From: Variovorax sp. Root473
Lineage (GTDB): Bacteria > Pseudomonadota > Gammaproteobacteria > Burkholderiales > Burkholderiaceae_C
NCBI RefSeq assembly: GCF_001426505.1
Contig: NZ_LMEV01000014.1
Coordinates: 309,221-373,220, forward strand
Direction: 5' to 3'
Length of the DNA: 64,000 nucleotides
Both the position numbers and the translations under genes were made by a program. Below are positions 54,167 to 63,044 of the stretch, piece by piece (the stretch's first letter is position 1; each line of letters starts with the position of its first letter). A model generated the notes under the pieces. It made no database searches. It was not told the DNA's origin and saw nothing but the letters and a program-made list of their open reading frames with translations.

Positions 54167-55770
54167 TGGGGTCGACGCAGGACGCTCAGTTCACCGGGCC
54201 GATTGAGATTCGGCCTGAGGTCACGATGCTTTCGGTGCTACGTCACCTGAACTACAAGGCGTGGTTCGCCATAGCGGAGTTCATCGACAACGCCCTGCAG
54301 AGTTACTTAGCGAATAAAAAGGCGTTGGAGGCCATGCACGGCCCTGACTTCCGCCTTGAAGTCGATGTTCGCATCGACACGGCGGGACCTGGCCTCATCG
54401 TCGTTAGTGACAACGCTGCAGGCATCTCGACGGCGGACTTCCCGCGGGCCTTCCGCGCAGCTCAAGTACCCACGGACCGCACGGGCCTGTCCGAGTTTGG
54501 CATGGGCATGAAGAGCGCGGCTTGCTGGTTTGCGGAGCAGTGGAGCGTTCGGACCAAGGCCTTCGGCGAGTCTCTTGAGCGGACGATTCATTTCGACATT
54601 CGCCATATCGTCGACAACAAGATTGAGAGCCTGAATACGGAAGCCCGGGACGTCGGCAATCCGTCGGCCCACTACACGGTGGTCACCCTGCGCGGCCTTC
54701 ACCACGTCCCACAGGGGCGCACGCTCGGAAAAATCAAGGAGCACCTGGCGAGCATCTATCGCGTGTTTTTTCGAGAAGGCCTGATGGTGCTCAAGTTTAA
54801 CGGGGACCCATTGGCGTACGCCGCAGTCCCTGTCCTGAAGGCGCGAAAATACACCTCCCCCGGTGCGCCGGCCCCAGGCGCCGATGCGGGTCCAGTCGAA
54901 TGGCGGAAGGACATAGAGTTGGACTTTGGCGAGGGACAGCGAGTGACGGGCTTTGCGGCTTTGCGTGAGACGGGCTCGACGCCACTCGCCGGCTTTGCAC
55001 TGTTCCGGCGCAAGCGCCTCATTGAGGGCAGTCACGACGAAACCTACCGTCCAAGTTTTATCTTCAAGCAGACCAACAGCTACCCCTATCAGCGCCTGTT
55101 CGGCGAGTTGCACGTCGAAGGTTTTGAGGTCAGTCACACCAAAGACGGCTTTCGCTGGGAAGAGTATGAAGACGTCTTTCTTGAACTGCTGAAGGAGAAG
55201 CTGGAGGAAGAGCCGCTAAACCTGCTGGCCCAAGCGGAGAACTACCGGGCGCTTCCATCGAAGAAGAGCATTGAGGCTCGAGCCGCCGCGGCCACGGAGG
55301 CGGTCGCGCATTACATCGAAAATGACGTGGCGCCGGTCCTCGTCGAAGCCAAGGTAAATCCAACTGAAGCCCTCGCTCTGCCGCAGACCTTGGTGCCAAG
55401 CGCATTGCAGTCGTCCGAGCGGATTGTCTGCATCAACGATGGAGACTACGACTGGGTCATCACCATTCGCACGTCCGTCGACCCGGCGCGGGAGGACTGG
55501 GTTTCGCTGGCCAAGCAAGACCCTCAGCCCGGCGACATTGTCGACACCCGACGACTCGTCGTTGAACTTGCTCTTGCGCACCCATTCTCGAGCGAGTTCC
55601 TTGGCGCCAACAACGAGAACATCGAGTTGTTTTTGCGAGTTGCAACAGCAGTTTGCGTCTCGCTGGTGCTTGCAGAGGACTACACGACGCAAGCCCCTGA
55701 GGTTGTGCTTCTCCACTTCAACCAGCTAATGCGCGGCGCCTTGAGTCACGCTGCCCTGAACAACGAATGA
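54166..55770 (+). CDS. GHKL-family ATPase (MutL/MORC-like)
   Basis: A 534-residue protein with an N-terminal GHKL ATPase fold. N box is AIAEFIDNALQS (Glu38, Asp41, Asn42), G1 box is SDNAAGIS (Asp82), and G2-like motif is GLSEFGMGMKSA (107-118). The G1 motif is DNAAG in place of the usual DxGxG. After ~200 residues comes a MutL/MORC-like second domain (HETYRPSFIFKQ-like DETYRPSFIFKQTNSYPYQRLFGEL), and the C-terminal third is unknown. Such ATPases clamp DNA and accompany methyltransferases and Z1 proteins in a known class of predicted restriction-modification loci. Start and stop overlap both neighbours (TGATG, ATGA), indicating fixed stoichiometry. Confidence 0.88.
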   Translation: MGSTQDAQFTGPIEIRPEVTMLSVLRHLNYKAWFAIAEFIDNALQSYLANKKALEAMHGPDFRLEVDVRIDTAGPGLIVVSDNAAGISTADFPRAFRAAQVPTDRTGLSEFGMGMKSAACWFAEQWSVRTKAFGESLERTIHFDIRHIVDNKIESLNTEARDVGNPSAHYTVVTLRGLHHVPQGRTLGKIKEHLASIYRVFFREGLMVLKFNGDPLAYAAVPVLKARKYTSPGAPAPGADAGPVEWRKDIELDFGEGQRVTGFAALRETGSTPLAGFALFRRKRLIEGSHDETYRPSFIFKQTNSYPYQRLFGELHVEGFEVSHTKDGFRWEEYEDVFLELLKEKLEEEPLNLLAQAENYRALPSKKSIEARAAAATEAVAHYIENDVAPVLVEAKVNPTEALALPQTLVPSALQSSERIVCINDGDYDWVITIRTSVDPAREDWVSLAKQDPQPGDIVDTRRLVVELALAHPFSSEFLGANNENIELFLRVATAVCVSLVLAEDYTTQAPEVVLLHFNQLMRGALSHAALNNE

Positions 55771-58037
55771 CCGCCTCAATCAAAGTGCTCAACACCATCA
55801 AGCCACCGCTCCGTTGGGTGCCTGAGCAACGCGAATTCACTCACGCCTTTTTGGAAAGCAAGTCTCGGGACCCAAATGGCCCGAGCTATGACGACCTGAC
55901 GGTGGGGCCGGAGTCGGTATTGCAGGAGGCGCAGCGCATCCTTGGACGATGCCTCCCGCCATCGGAAAGCGGTGCCTCTGAGACCGGCCTGGTCGCCGGC
56001 TACGTGCAGAGCGGCAAGACGCTGTCGTTCGAGACGGTCATTGCCTTGGCACGCGACAACGGCTACGGCGTCGTCATCGTGCTGGCGGGTACCAAGAACA
56101 ACCTCCTTGACCAGTCCGAGGAACGACTGAAGAAGGACTTCGGCATCGACGATGGCGATGACCATTGGTATCACCTGAATAATCCGACAATGGGCCACAA
56201 GGCCCAGATTGAAACCAGAGTTGCAGCTTGGCGAAGGAAGCCCACCAAGAAGGCAGTTCTCATCACGGTTCTCAAGCACGGTGGCTGGCTCGAGAAGCTT
56301 GCCAATGTCCTGAAGAGCGTTAACCTCGATGCAGTACCTAGTCTCATCATCGATGACGAGAGCGACCAGGCCAGCCTGAATACCAAAGCAGCGCGCATCA
56401 AGGCGGGCCTGGCGGCTATTACCGACGTCAGCACCACCTACAAGTCCATCTTGACGCTGCGGGCAGTGCTGCCACATCACTCGTACCTGCAGTACACCGC
56501 CACGCCGCAGGCCATGCTGTTGCTGGCCCAGACGGATTTCCTGAACCCGAACTTCGCCGAACTGGTCACCCCCGGCAATGCGTACACAGGCGGTATGGCG
56601 TTCTTCACGGGGGCCCCTGGTCTCGTCGTGGACATTCCGCCAGCTCAGGTTCCGACGCCGACGCGTGCTCTCACCAGTCCTCCGAAGACCCTGCTTGAGG
56701 CATTCAGGTCATTCCTGCTGGTGGCGGCGCATCACTCACTGACGCGCCAGCGAGGGCCGAAGCCAAAGGACCGAAACCGGTCGATGATGGTGCATCCGGC
56801 AGTCACCACTACCTCGCACAAGCAGTACAAGATGTGGCTCGACAAGGGTCTGAGAACGCTCAAGTCGACAATGGAGAAGCTTCAGGCCGGCAATCCTGCC
56901 GCGGCTGAAGCACTCTTCAAGAACGAGTACGACTCGCTGCTCGAGACTTTCCCTGGCATTCGACCGCTCTCCGAATTGACGGCCGAACTTGTGGATGAGG
57001 TGTTTGACGAACTCAACGTCGTCGAAATCAACGGCACCAAGGATGCCGAGGAGAAGGTCAACTGGAAGGCCACGCGGTACTGGGTGCTGGTCGGCGGTGC
57101 CAAGCTCGACCGGGGCTACACGGTTGAAGGGCTATGCACCACCTACATGCCGCGCCCGCTTGGAACTTCGCCGGCGGCCGACACGCTGCAGCAGCGAGCT
57201 CGCTTCTTTGGTTACAAAGCGCCTTACCTGGGCTTGTGCCGCATATACCTTCAAGCCACCGTCAAGGCAGCCTTCACCGAGTACATCGAGCACGAGGAGT
57301 TCGTGCGGGGCGCGCTGGCCGCCAATCGCGGCAAACCGCTTTCCAACTGGCGCCGAGATTTCCTTCTCACTGACCTCTTGAAGCCCACAAGAGCGAACGT
57401 CGTGGGATTGGGCACTCGTCGGATTCCAGTCAACGGCTGGCTGGTTCCGGCTGCAATGCAAAACGACGACGACGCGGCCGCCGACAATCGGACGTTGTTG
57501 GCTTTGGTTGTGCCCAAGTGGGCTCAGGCCTATGGCAAACCAGTCAACGCTGCGACGGTTCTTCCTGGCGCGACAAGCTCTCCGCATGACGTCATCGAAG
57601 CCGTTCCGCTGCGGGCGGTGCTCGAAGACTTCATGCTCGATGTCCGTGTGCGTGACGCGCGAGACTCCGAGGAGCACACTGCGATGTTGATTGCATTGGC
57701 GTCGATGCTCGCGAAGGACGAAACAATGAAGGTCGACGTCTTTCTGATGAACCGGCTTCAGACGCCCGTTGGCTATCGCACCCGCATTGCCGGCCATGGC
57801 CTTCCGGCGACCCATCGCTACGCGCCCATCAACCAATACTTCAGCCAGAGTGCCGGAACCGGGGTCAACGACCGTGACCATTGCTTCAAGGACCGCATCA
57901 GCCTGCAGCTACGCCGGTTCGATTTAGGTACTCATCAGCGAGACCAAAGTACTGCCGACGTCAGGGATGTAACCTGGTTTGCGCTGAATGTTCCATCGAA
58001 GTTGCGCAAGGCGCTGCTCATCGAGGAGCGTAGCTGA
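55767..58037 (+). CDS. Z1-domain SF2 helicase-like ATPase
   Basis: A 756-residue protein. Walker A is GYVQSGKT (78-85, preceded by GLVA as is typical for Z1 proteins), Walker B/DExx-like is LIIDDESDQ (~192-200), motif III is YTATPQA (~243-249), and the Z1 block contains WVLVGGAKLDRGYTVEGLCTTYMPR with QQRARFFGYK (~440-480), the equivalent of helicase motifs V-VI. Family knowledge places Z1 proteins in restriction-modification loci beside GHKL ATPases and C5-methyltransferases, as here. It probably translocates on or remodels DNA to deliver the nuclease. The start overlaps the ATPase stop (ATGA), and its stop abuts the GTG of the next gene. Confidence 0.9.
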   Translation: MTASIKVLNTIKPPLRWVPEQREFTHAFLESKSRDPNGPSYDDLTVGPESVLQEAQRILGRCLPPSESGASETGLVAGYVQSGKTLSFETVIALARDNGYGVVIVLAGTKNNLLDQSEERLKKDFGIDDGDDHWYHLNNPTMGHKAQIETRVAAWRRKPTKKAVLITVLKHGGWLEKLANVLKSVNLDAVPSLIIDDESDQASLNTKAARIKAGLAAITDVSTTYKSILTLRAVLPHHSYLQYTATPQAMLLLAQTDFLNPNFAELVTPGNAYTGGMAFFTGAPGLVVDIPPAQVPTPTRALTSPPKTLLEAFRSFLLVAAHHSLTRQRGPKPKDRNRSMMVHPAVTTTSHKQYKMWLDKGLRTLKSTMEKLQAGNPAAAEALFKNEYDSLLETFPGIRPLSELTAELVDEVFDELNVVEINGTKDAEEKVNWKATRYWVLVGGAKLDRGYTVEGLCTTYMPRPLGTSPAADTLQQRARFFGYKAPYLGLCRIYLQATVKAAFTEYIEHEEFVRGALAANRGKPLSNWRRDFLLTDLLKPTRANVVGLGTRRIPVNGWLVPAAMQNDDDAAADNRTLLALVVPKWAQAYGKPVNAATVLPGATSSPHDVIEAVPLRAVLEDFMLDVRVRDARDSEEHTAMLIALASMLAKDETMKVDVFLMNRLQTPVGYRTRIAGHGLPATHRYAPINQYFSQSAGTGVNDRDHCFKDRISLQLRRFDLGTHQRDQSTADVRDVTWFALNVPSKLRKALLIEERS

Positions 58038-59003
58038 GTGAACCTGTTTGCCTCGTTCCAAGCGTTGCAGCCTGCCACGTCGGCCGCAGATTTCTCGGCT
58101 CTGTCGTTGCCCGGCCCTCGCGCCGACTTCCTCGCCAGAGGAAGCGACGGCGGCCCGGTGTTCCTTCTGAAGGACTCAAGTCCAGCGAGCTACTCGCCTG
58201 CCATTGAACTCAGGAATGTCTCCGTCCAGTTCCATAGCACCTGTCGCGTGACTACTGCCGGCGGTTCGGTCGACGACCAGTTTGCGGTCATTTCCTGCGA
58301 CGCAAGCGTTCCTGAACTCCACGAGGTGTTCGTCAGATGCCTTGCGGCGGCCGTCGAACAGTTGCCGGTCGCAGTGGGAACCTCGGACCTGCAGCGCTGC
58401 CTGCAGTCGCTTCTAGACCTCTTTCGCTCGCTCGGTCGGCCAAGCAGTCGAGAGGTGACCGGCCTGTGGGCTGAACTCTTTGTGGTTGCCAAAAGCAAGA
58501 ACATGGCCCGGGCCTTGAGCGCCTGGCACGCAGACCAGTTCGAGCGCTTTGACTTCTCCTGGCCGTCGGGCTGCCTTGAGGTGAAAGCCGCGGTTAGAGA
58601 GTTGCGCCAGCATGAGTTCGCCCTGGAACAACTACAGTCGCCGCTGGGCGGGGCAGGGTACGTCGTTTCGGTACTGCTACAGCCTCAGGGCGGTGGCGTG
58701 GGCATCATGGACCTCGCCAACGAGATTGAATCCGGTGTCGCAGACGAGCCGCGGTTGCGACAAAAGCTTTGGGAGAGCATCGCGGCCGCGCTTGGAAGTG
58801 ACTTCTCGGAGCGGCTGGACCGGCGATTTGATTCGTCCTATGCTGAGCGCAGTTTGGCCGTTTATGCCATGGGCGACGTACCCGCGCCCGATAAGCCGAG
58901 CAACCCGCGAATCACTGCCGTGCGTTTTCGTGCTGACCTCTCGGCTGTGCCCACTTCGCTTCTCGGCAATCCCAGGACCGTCCTCGATTCGCTCTTCAGC
59001 TAG
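58038..59003 (+). CDS. PD-(D/E)XK motif protein (DUF4420 type)
   Basis: A 321-residue protein that regularly follows Z1 genes. The nuclease core is readable: GLWAELFVVAKS (helix with conserved Glu), then FDFSWPSGCLEVKAA, giving Asp172, Glu181 and Lys183 as the D-x(n)-ExK catalytic set, then VVSVLLQ as the next strand. The N-terminal ~110 residues are beta-rich and of unknown fold. The GTG start is immediately after the Z1 stop, with GAGGAG upstream. It is the likely DNA-cleaving subunit of the system. It ends the tightly coupled four-gene block; a 121-bp gap follows. Confidence 0.87.
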   Translation: MNLFASFQALQPATSAADFSALSLPGPRADFLARGSDGGPVFLLKDSSPASYSPAIELRNVSVQFHSTCRVTTAGGSVDDQFAVISCDASVPELHEVFVRCLAAAVEQLPVAVGTSDLQRCLQSLLDLFRSLGRPSSREVTGLWAELFVVAKSKNMARALSAWHADQFERFDFSWPSGCLEVKAAVRELRQHEFALEQLQSPLGGAGYVVSVLLQPQGGGVGIMDLANEIESGVADEPRLRQKLWESIAAALGSDFSERLDRRFDSSYAERSLAVYAMGDVPAPDKPSNPRITAVRFRADLSAVPTSLLGNPRTVLDSLFS

Positions 59004-59124
59004 CGGTCGGTAGGTTGCACGCATCGAACAGGCGCTAAGTAGCAGATGTGGACCACAAATCGCATCCTGTCAAAACAACGAACTATCGGCGCTCGTTGAG
59101 GCGCTGAGCTAGAGGGGCTACACC

Positions 59125-60267
59125 TTGGCATCAGACCTTTCTCGCCTACGAAGCCCCGCTGCAGTACAGGCCGCCCTGGATGAGTACGGCGACCTAGGCA
59201 GAGCGGGGTTCTTAAGGCGGTATGGCTTCGGCAAGTCTCGCGACTACCTCGTGCGAAATCCGCGCACAGGTGAGCTTGCGGACTCGAAGGCCATTGTTGG
59301 CGCAGCCTTCGGGTTTGAGCATCCGGAAGTCGGCCCGCTGACGGCCGCGGACTTTTCCGGCGGCGATTCCACCGTTGTTCCCAGATTGCAGCTGCTGGGC
59401 TACGAGACGGTCAAGGTCGGCGACGACTGGTCCGCTGAAGAGGTGAGCCACACGGTCGCAGCTTACTTCGACATGCTCCTGCTGGAGGCTCGTCAGGAGA
59501 AGTACAACAAGTCGCAGCGAAACGCTTTGCTGCGCGAGACGCTGAAGGACCGCAGCAAGGGCTCAGTAGAGATGAAGCACCAGAACGTGAGCGCGGCGCT
59601 CAGTGTACTGGGCCTCCCGTTCATCTCCGGCTATAAGCCACGCGGCAACACGCAGCTGTTGCTGCGTCAGGAGGTCCAGAAGTTCGTTCTGGCGCATTCG
59701 GAACTGGTTCATCGCATCGTCGATGCGATGGAAGAGGTCAAGACTCCAGCGCAGAAGACCTTCAAGGCAGTGCTCGTCGAAGCACCCGCATTGGAACTGG
59801 TGGCAAAGCCAGCGCTAGCGGTGAAACGAACGCGATTGCCGCGAAAGGTCGACTATGCGGCGCGAGACGAGAACAACCGCAAGCTCGGGCGCGCCGGCGA
59901 GCAGTGGGTGCTGGAGTACGAACAGCAGCGGCTGCATCGGGCGGGCCTAGCTGAACTCTTTGCGCGTGTGGACTGGGTGGCCGACCGAGTGGGCGATGGG
60001 CTTGGCTACGACATCCTTTCGTTCGACGAGGCCGACCAGCAGCGATTTATCGAGGTGAAGACGACGAACGGGTCGTACACCTCGTCATTCGTCATCAGTC
60101 GCAACGAACTCGACTTTGCCGACGAGGTCGGTCCTGCCTTTCACCTCTACCGCGTCTTTCAATTTCGCACCTCGCCGAGGCTGTACATGCTGCAAGGAGA
60201 ACTGGCCAAGCAGCTTCACCTCGAACCGATGGACTATCGCGCGTCGTTCAGGAGGCTCATGTCATGA
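59125..60267 (+). CDS. DUF3883 nuclease-like protein with ScoMcrA-type N-terminal domain
   Basis: A 380-residue protein. The N-terminal ~95 residues (YGDLGRAGFLRRYGFGKSRDY ... DSKAIVGAAFG ... DFSGGDSTVVPRLQLLGY) resemble the N-terminal domain of ScoMcrA-type modification-dependent endonucleases (from memory). The middle is helical. The C-terminal DUF3883 domain starts at LGRAGEQWVLEYE and has the restriction-nuclease pattern GYDILSFDEADQQRFIEVKTT (Asp near 298, Glu near 310, Lys near 312). The TTG start follows AGAGGGG. It is 121 bp after the DUF4420 gene on the same strand and overlaps the next gene by ATGA. It may recognise modified or foreign DNA. Confidence 0.83.
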   Translation: MASDLSRLRSPAAVQAALDEYGDLGRAGFLRRYGFGKSRDYLVRNPRTGELADSKAIVGAAFGFEHPEVGPLTAADFSGGDSTVVPRLQLLGYETVKVGDDWSAEEVSHTVAAYFDMLLLEARQEKYNKSQRNALLRETLKDRSKGSVEMKHQNVSAALSVLGLPFISGYKPRGNTQLLLRQEVQKFVLAHSELVHRIVDAMEEVKTPAQKTFKAVLVEAPALELVAKPALAVKRTRLPRKVDYAARDENNRKLGRAGEQWVLEYEQQRLHRAGLAELFARVDWVADRVGDGLGYDILSFDEADQQRFIEVKTTNGSYTSSFVISRNELDFADEVGPAFHLYRVFQFRTSPRLYMLQGELAKQLHLEPMDYRASFRRLMS

Positions 60268-60839
60268 CGTCCACGTCACCGAAGATTGCCTGTTTGGGCT
60301 GGGGTTCGTTGTGTTGGCAGCCGAAAGAGTTGCGGACGGCCGGCGGCTGGCAACTAGATGGCCCGATGCTCCCTTTGGAATTCACGCGGACGTCGGACGA
60401 GGGCAAGGGGCGTCTGACGTTGGTCGTTACACCAGGCGTTCCCGAGGTTCAGTCGCTCTGGGTGCTCCTGGACTACGAAAGCCTGGAAGACGCTCGTGAG
60501 GCACTCATGGTTAGGGAAGGGTGCTTGCCGGGAGGGGTGGGCGTTTGGCCGGGACCTGACGAGCACAAGCGTCTTGGCGGGGGCACCATCGCGGCGTGGG
60601 CGAGAAACAAAGGCTTCGACCATGTGCTGTGGACAGCATTGGGCCCCAAGTTCATGAACGAGAATGGACGACAACCTACCTCCGCTAGGGAGGCGGTGGA
60701 CTACCTGCGCTCAAGACCGCCCGCGGTATTCGCGCAAGCCGAGGAGTACGTGCGCAAGGCGCCGCTGCAGGTTCGTACTACATTTCGAACGGCCTTTGAA
60801 GAGCGACTTGGCTGGACGCCGCATCAGCCACCGCTTTGA
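60264..60839 (+). CDS. hypothetical protein, possible gamma-glutamylcyclotransferase-like fold
   Basis: A 191-residue protein that opens with IACLGWGSLCW, resembling the (Y/W)GSL loop of the gamma-glutamylcyclotransferase-like superfamily, and continues with LPLEFTRTSDEGKGRLTLVVTPG. The catalytic Glu of that superfamily is not clearly placed, so the assignment is tentative. Other conserved-looking parts are LPGGVGVWPG and AIAAWARNKGFDHVLWTALGPKF-like GTIAAWARNKGFDHVLWTALG. It is translationally coupled to the DUF3883 gene (ATGA) and so probably works with it. It converges on the SIR2 gene with 25 bp between the stops. Confidence 0.7.
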   Translation: MTSTSPKIACLGWGSLCWQPKELRTAGGWQLDGPMLPLEFTRTSDEGKGRLTLVVTPGVPEVQSLWVLLDYESLEDAREALMVREGCLPGGVGVWPGPDEHKRLGGGTIAAWARNKGFDHVLWTALGPKFMNENGRQPTSAREAVDYLRSRPPAVFAQAEEYVRKAPLQVRTTFRTAFEERLGWTPHQPPL

Positions 60840-60864
60840 CGCGGCCGCTGAACGCCCGCTGTCG

Positions 60865-62622
60865 CTAACGCCATCGGAACTGAGGGATGAACTGCTGAAG
60901 TTCTTTCAGGTTGGCTTGCCCGAGTTCCGCCGTTGCGCCGACCAACCTGGACGTAACCAACGGCGAACCGTCTCCTGTAGAGGTCAAACTGTCCGAGACT
61001 TCTTGAAAAATGCGTTGCCGATTGTCTGAGCGCCAGCCGTAGGCGCCGGGCAGCGTCCAATACCGCTCGCCCGTTTGCGAGCGTGCGACCTGGGGCGCAG
61101 CGTAGGCTAGGGCGGCCATCACCTCGAAGCGGTCGAACACTAAGCTGAAGGCCGCCGGTGAGTCGAAGTGGGCCCCGACCAAGTCAAGCAGCAGACCTTC
61201 AATGTGATTCTGCAGAGGCGTGTGCTCGCGTTCCCGGCCTGGCAGCACCTTCATGGCGTCGGCGCCGAGTTCGAACAGGCCCCAAATCGGCACAACCTCC
61301 ACGACGCGTTTGTCCTCTCGCCCTTCTCGTCCCACGTGGACAGAAAACAGCCGATGGAGGGTCTCCCAACGCTCGGCCAATACTGCACCCATGCCCATCG
61401 CGTACAAGAGCAGCGTCGCCGGATAGCGCTGCAGCTCACTCCAAAGCACAACACCACCTTGGGCACGCCGGGTCGCAAGACTTGTCAGCGCTCTCTCCCA
61501 AACACGGAGTTGCTCCCCTTCACTCCATTGACCGGCGACGAACGCCATCTGCATGAGCGTCGAGGCGACGGCCTCATACGCCCGCAGGCGGTTCAGCACG
61601 CTCTGACCCGAGACCTCCCGGTCATTGACGTCAAACCCCGGTCCAGTTGTGTGGGAGGCGACCTGCGCTATTTCGCCGTTGACCAGGTCGTTGAGAGATA
61701 TTCGATGCTTCTGTTCTGACAGGTACCGCTTCAGCGAAGCCACGGCGACGGCCGCTGACAGGGGGTGGGGTCTGGAGAACTCCTCCAGAGACTTGACCTT
61801 CTCGGCCAACCGGTGGAAGAAGGAGTCAGCGTCTTCAATGTTGACGAGGGTTGCGCCTCGCCTAGCGATGAGGTCAGCGGCTTTCGCGCTCGGCTTACCT
61901 CGACTGGACCAGTATGTGGAGAAGCGTCGGTATGGGGCGCGCGTCATCGCTGAACGAAGCGCCTCGTCCCAGTCCGCGGACCACCCGGCTACGACCATGC
62001 CGAATTCATCGAACACGCGGTCAAGGAGACGGTTGAACTGCTCTGGGTAGGCAGAAAGTTCCTCAGGCGTGTTCCGAATGCGCGTGTCCAGGTAGTCGCC
62101 GTGAACCTTGACGATGGTGCACCCGGTGTGAACGAGAGGCAGTGCCCCTTCGATATGGTCGGGCGTGCTTAGCACCGTGGGGTACACGCCGACGTCGTTC
62201 AGCGCCACTTCCAGCAGGCGGTCGAAGTTGGTGGTGAGTACGACTCGGACGTAGCCGAGCTTCACGAGTTCCGCGATAGCTCTGTGCGCCTTGGTCGGCA
62301 TCTTGGCGCCCTCATCGCGCTCGGCATCTGTGGGCTCGAAGTAGCTACGCAGCAGTTGCTGCCGCTCTGCAGGCGTCTTCGCCACCGCGTCCAGCAAAGC
62401 CGAATAGTCTGCCTCCTTGCCGGTCGTCTGCAGGAACCAAGCGGCGGGGTCCGGCTCGCAGTTCGCTCCCTGGAGCGCAGCCGCCTTTCGCACCAGTTCG
62501 ATGGTGACCTCCCAGCCGGTAGGGACTCGAGCAGACCGAGAGACTCCAGAACCGAGGAGGACGGCAAACACCCCCTTGTTGGCGTGCATCGAGAAGGCAA
62601 GTGAGTCGATTGGGTCAATCAT
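60865..62622 (-). CDS. SIR2-domain defence-type protein
   Basis: A 585-residue protein. The N-terminal ~300 residues are a SIR2-like domain: LLGSGVSRSARVPTGWEV (22-39, NAD loop), LTTNFDRLLEVAL (129-141), KVHGDYLDTR (172-181) and VVAGWSADWDEAL (210-222). The C-terminal ~280 residues are helical and unrecognised; they may sense the trigger. Family knowledge: SIR2 proteins in islands often degrade NAD on phage infection (for example in Thoeris, DSR and SIR2-pAgo systems). This one has no obvious TIR, HerA or Ago partner next to it. It is convergent with the methyltransferase operon. The ATG at 62622 starts the conserved region. Confidence 0.87.
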   Translation of the reverse strand: MIDPIDSLAFSMHANKGVFAVLLGSGVSRSARVPTGWEVTIELVRKAAALQGANCEPDPAAWFLQTTGKEADYSALLDAVAKTPAERQQLLRSYFEPTDAERDEGAKMPTKAHRAIAELVKLGYVRVVLTTNFDRLLEVALNDVGVYPTVLSTPDHIEGALPLVHTGCTIVKVHGDYLDTRIRNTPEELSAYPEQFNRLLDRVFDEFGMVVAGWSADWDEALRSAMTRAPYRRFSTYWSSRGKPSAKAADLIARRGATLVNIEDADSFFHRLAEKVKSLEEFSRPHPLSAAVAVASLKRYLSEQKHRISLNDLVNGEIAQVASHTTGPGFDVNDREVSGQSVLNRLRAYEAVASTLMQMAFVAGQWSEGEQLRVWERALTSLATRRAQGGVVLWSELQRYPATLLLYAMGMGAVLAERWETLHRLFSVHVGREGREDKRVVEVVPIWGLFELGADAMKVLPGREREHTPLQNHIEGLLLDLVGAHFDSPAAFSLVFDRFEVMAALAYAAPQVARSQTGERYWTLPGAYGWRSDNRQRIFQEVSDSLTSTGDGSPLVTSRLVGATAELGQANLKELQQFIPQFRWR

Positions 62623-62728
62623 GAGTATTTGTGCGCTGGTTTACTCGAGCGTAGAGAACGTCTTCTGCTTTACTGCCCGGTGCAAAAAACTCTGTGACCT
62701 CTGCGGTCAGATGCGAGCCCCAGGGGCA

Positions 62729-63044
62729 TCACCAGTGGGCATCGGGAAGCAAAGGGCCACCAACTTCGCCCAAATGCTCTTCGACATGGCGCGAAGCTGC
62801 GTCGCACGCCTCCATGGCGTAGTCGAAGAACGCGATGGAGGCGGGTTCGAGGGTGAAAGCTCCAGCCAGGGTTGTGGTCGTCCAGATTTGAAACGATGGT
62901 CCCTTGAACGCGAGACTTGCTCGTCATCGTGCCAGCCATCAGATGCCGCGCGTGGGCATTGAGTTCGTCATTCTCTAGGCGGATGACGAAAGGACGCTTG
63001 TCCCCGTTCTCCATATGAAAGTAGGCAATGGCCATCCTCGACAT
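62729..63044 (-). pseudogene. frameshifted small ORF, function unknown
   Basis: Two frames join into one plausible protein. The first, from ATG 63044 or 63035, reads MAIAYFHMENGDKRPFVIRL ... NAHARHLMAGTMTSKSRVQ. Near 62910-62920 the other frame continues as GPSFQIWTTTTLAGAFTL ... EACDAASRHVEEHLGEVGG, and stops at 62729. The unshifted reading of the second half turns arginine-rich and unlike protein. A single-base indel, true or from sequencing, is the simplest explanation. The gene is on the same strand as SIR2 and 106 bp upstream, so it may once have been its operon partner. Confidence 0.5.
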
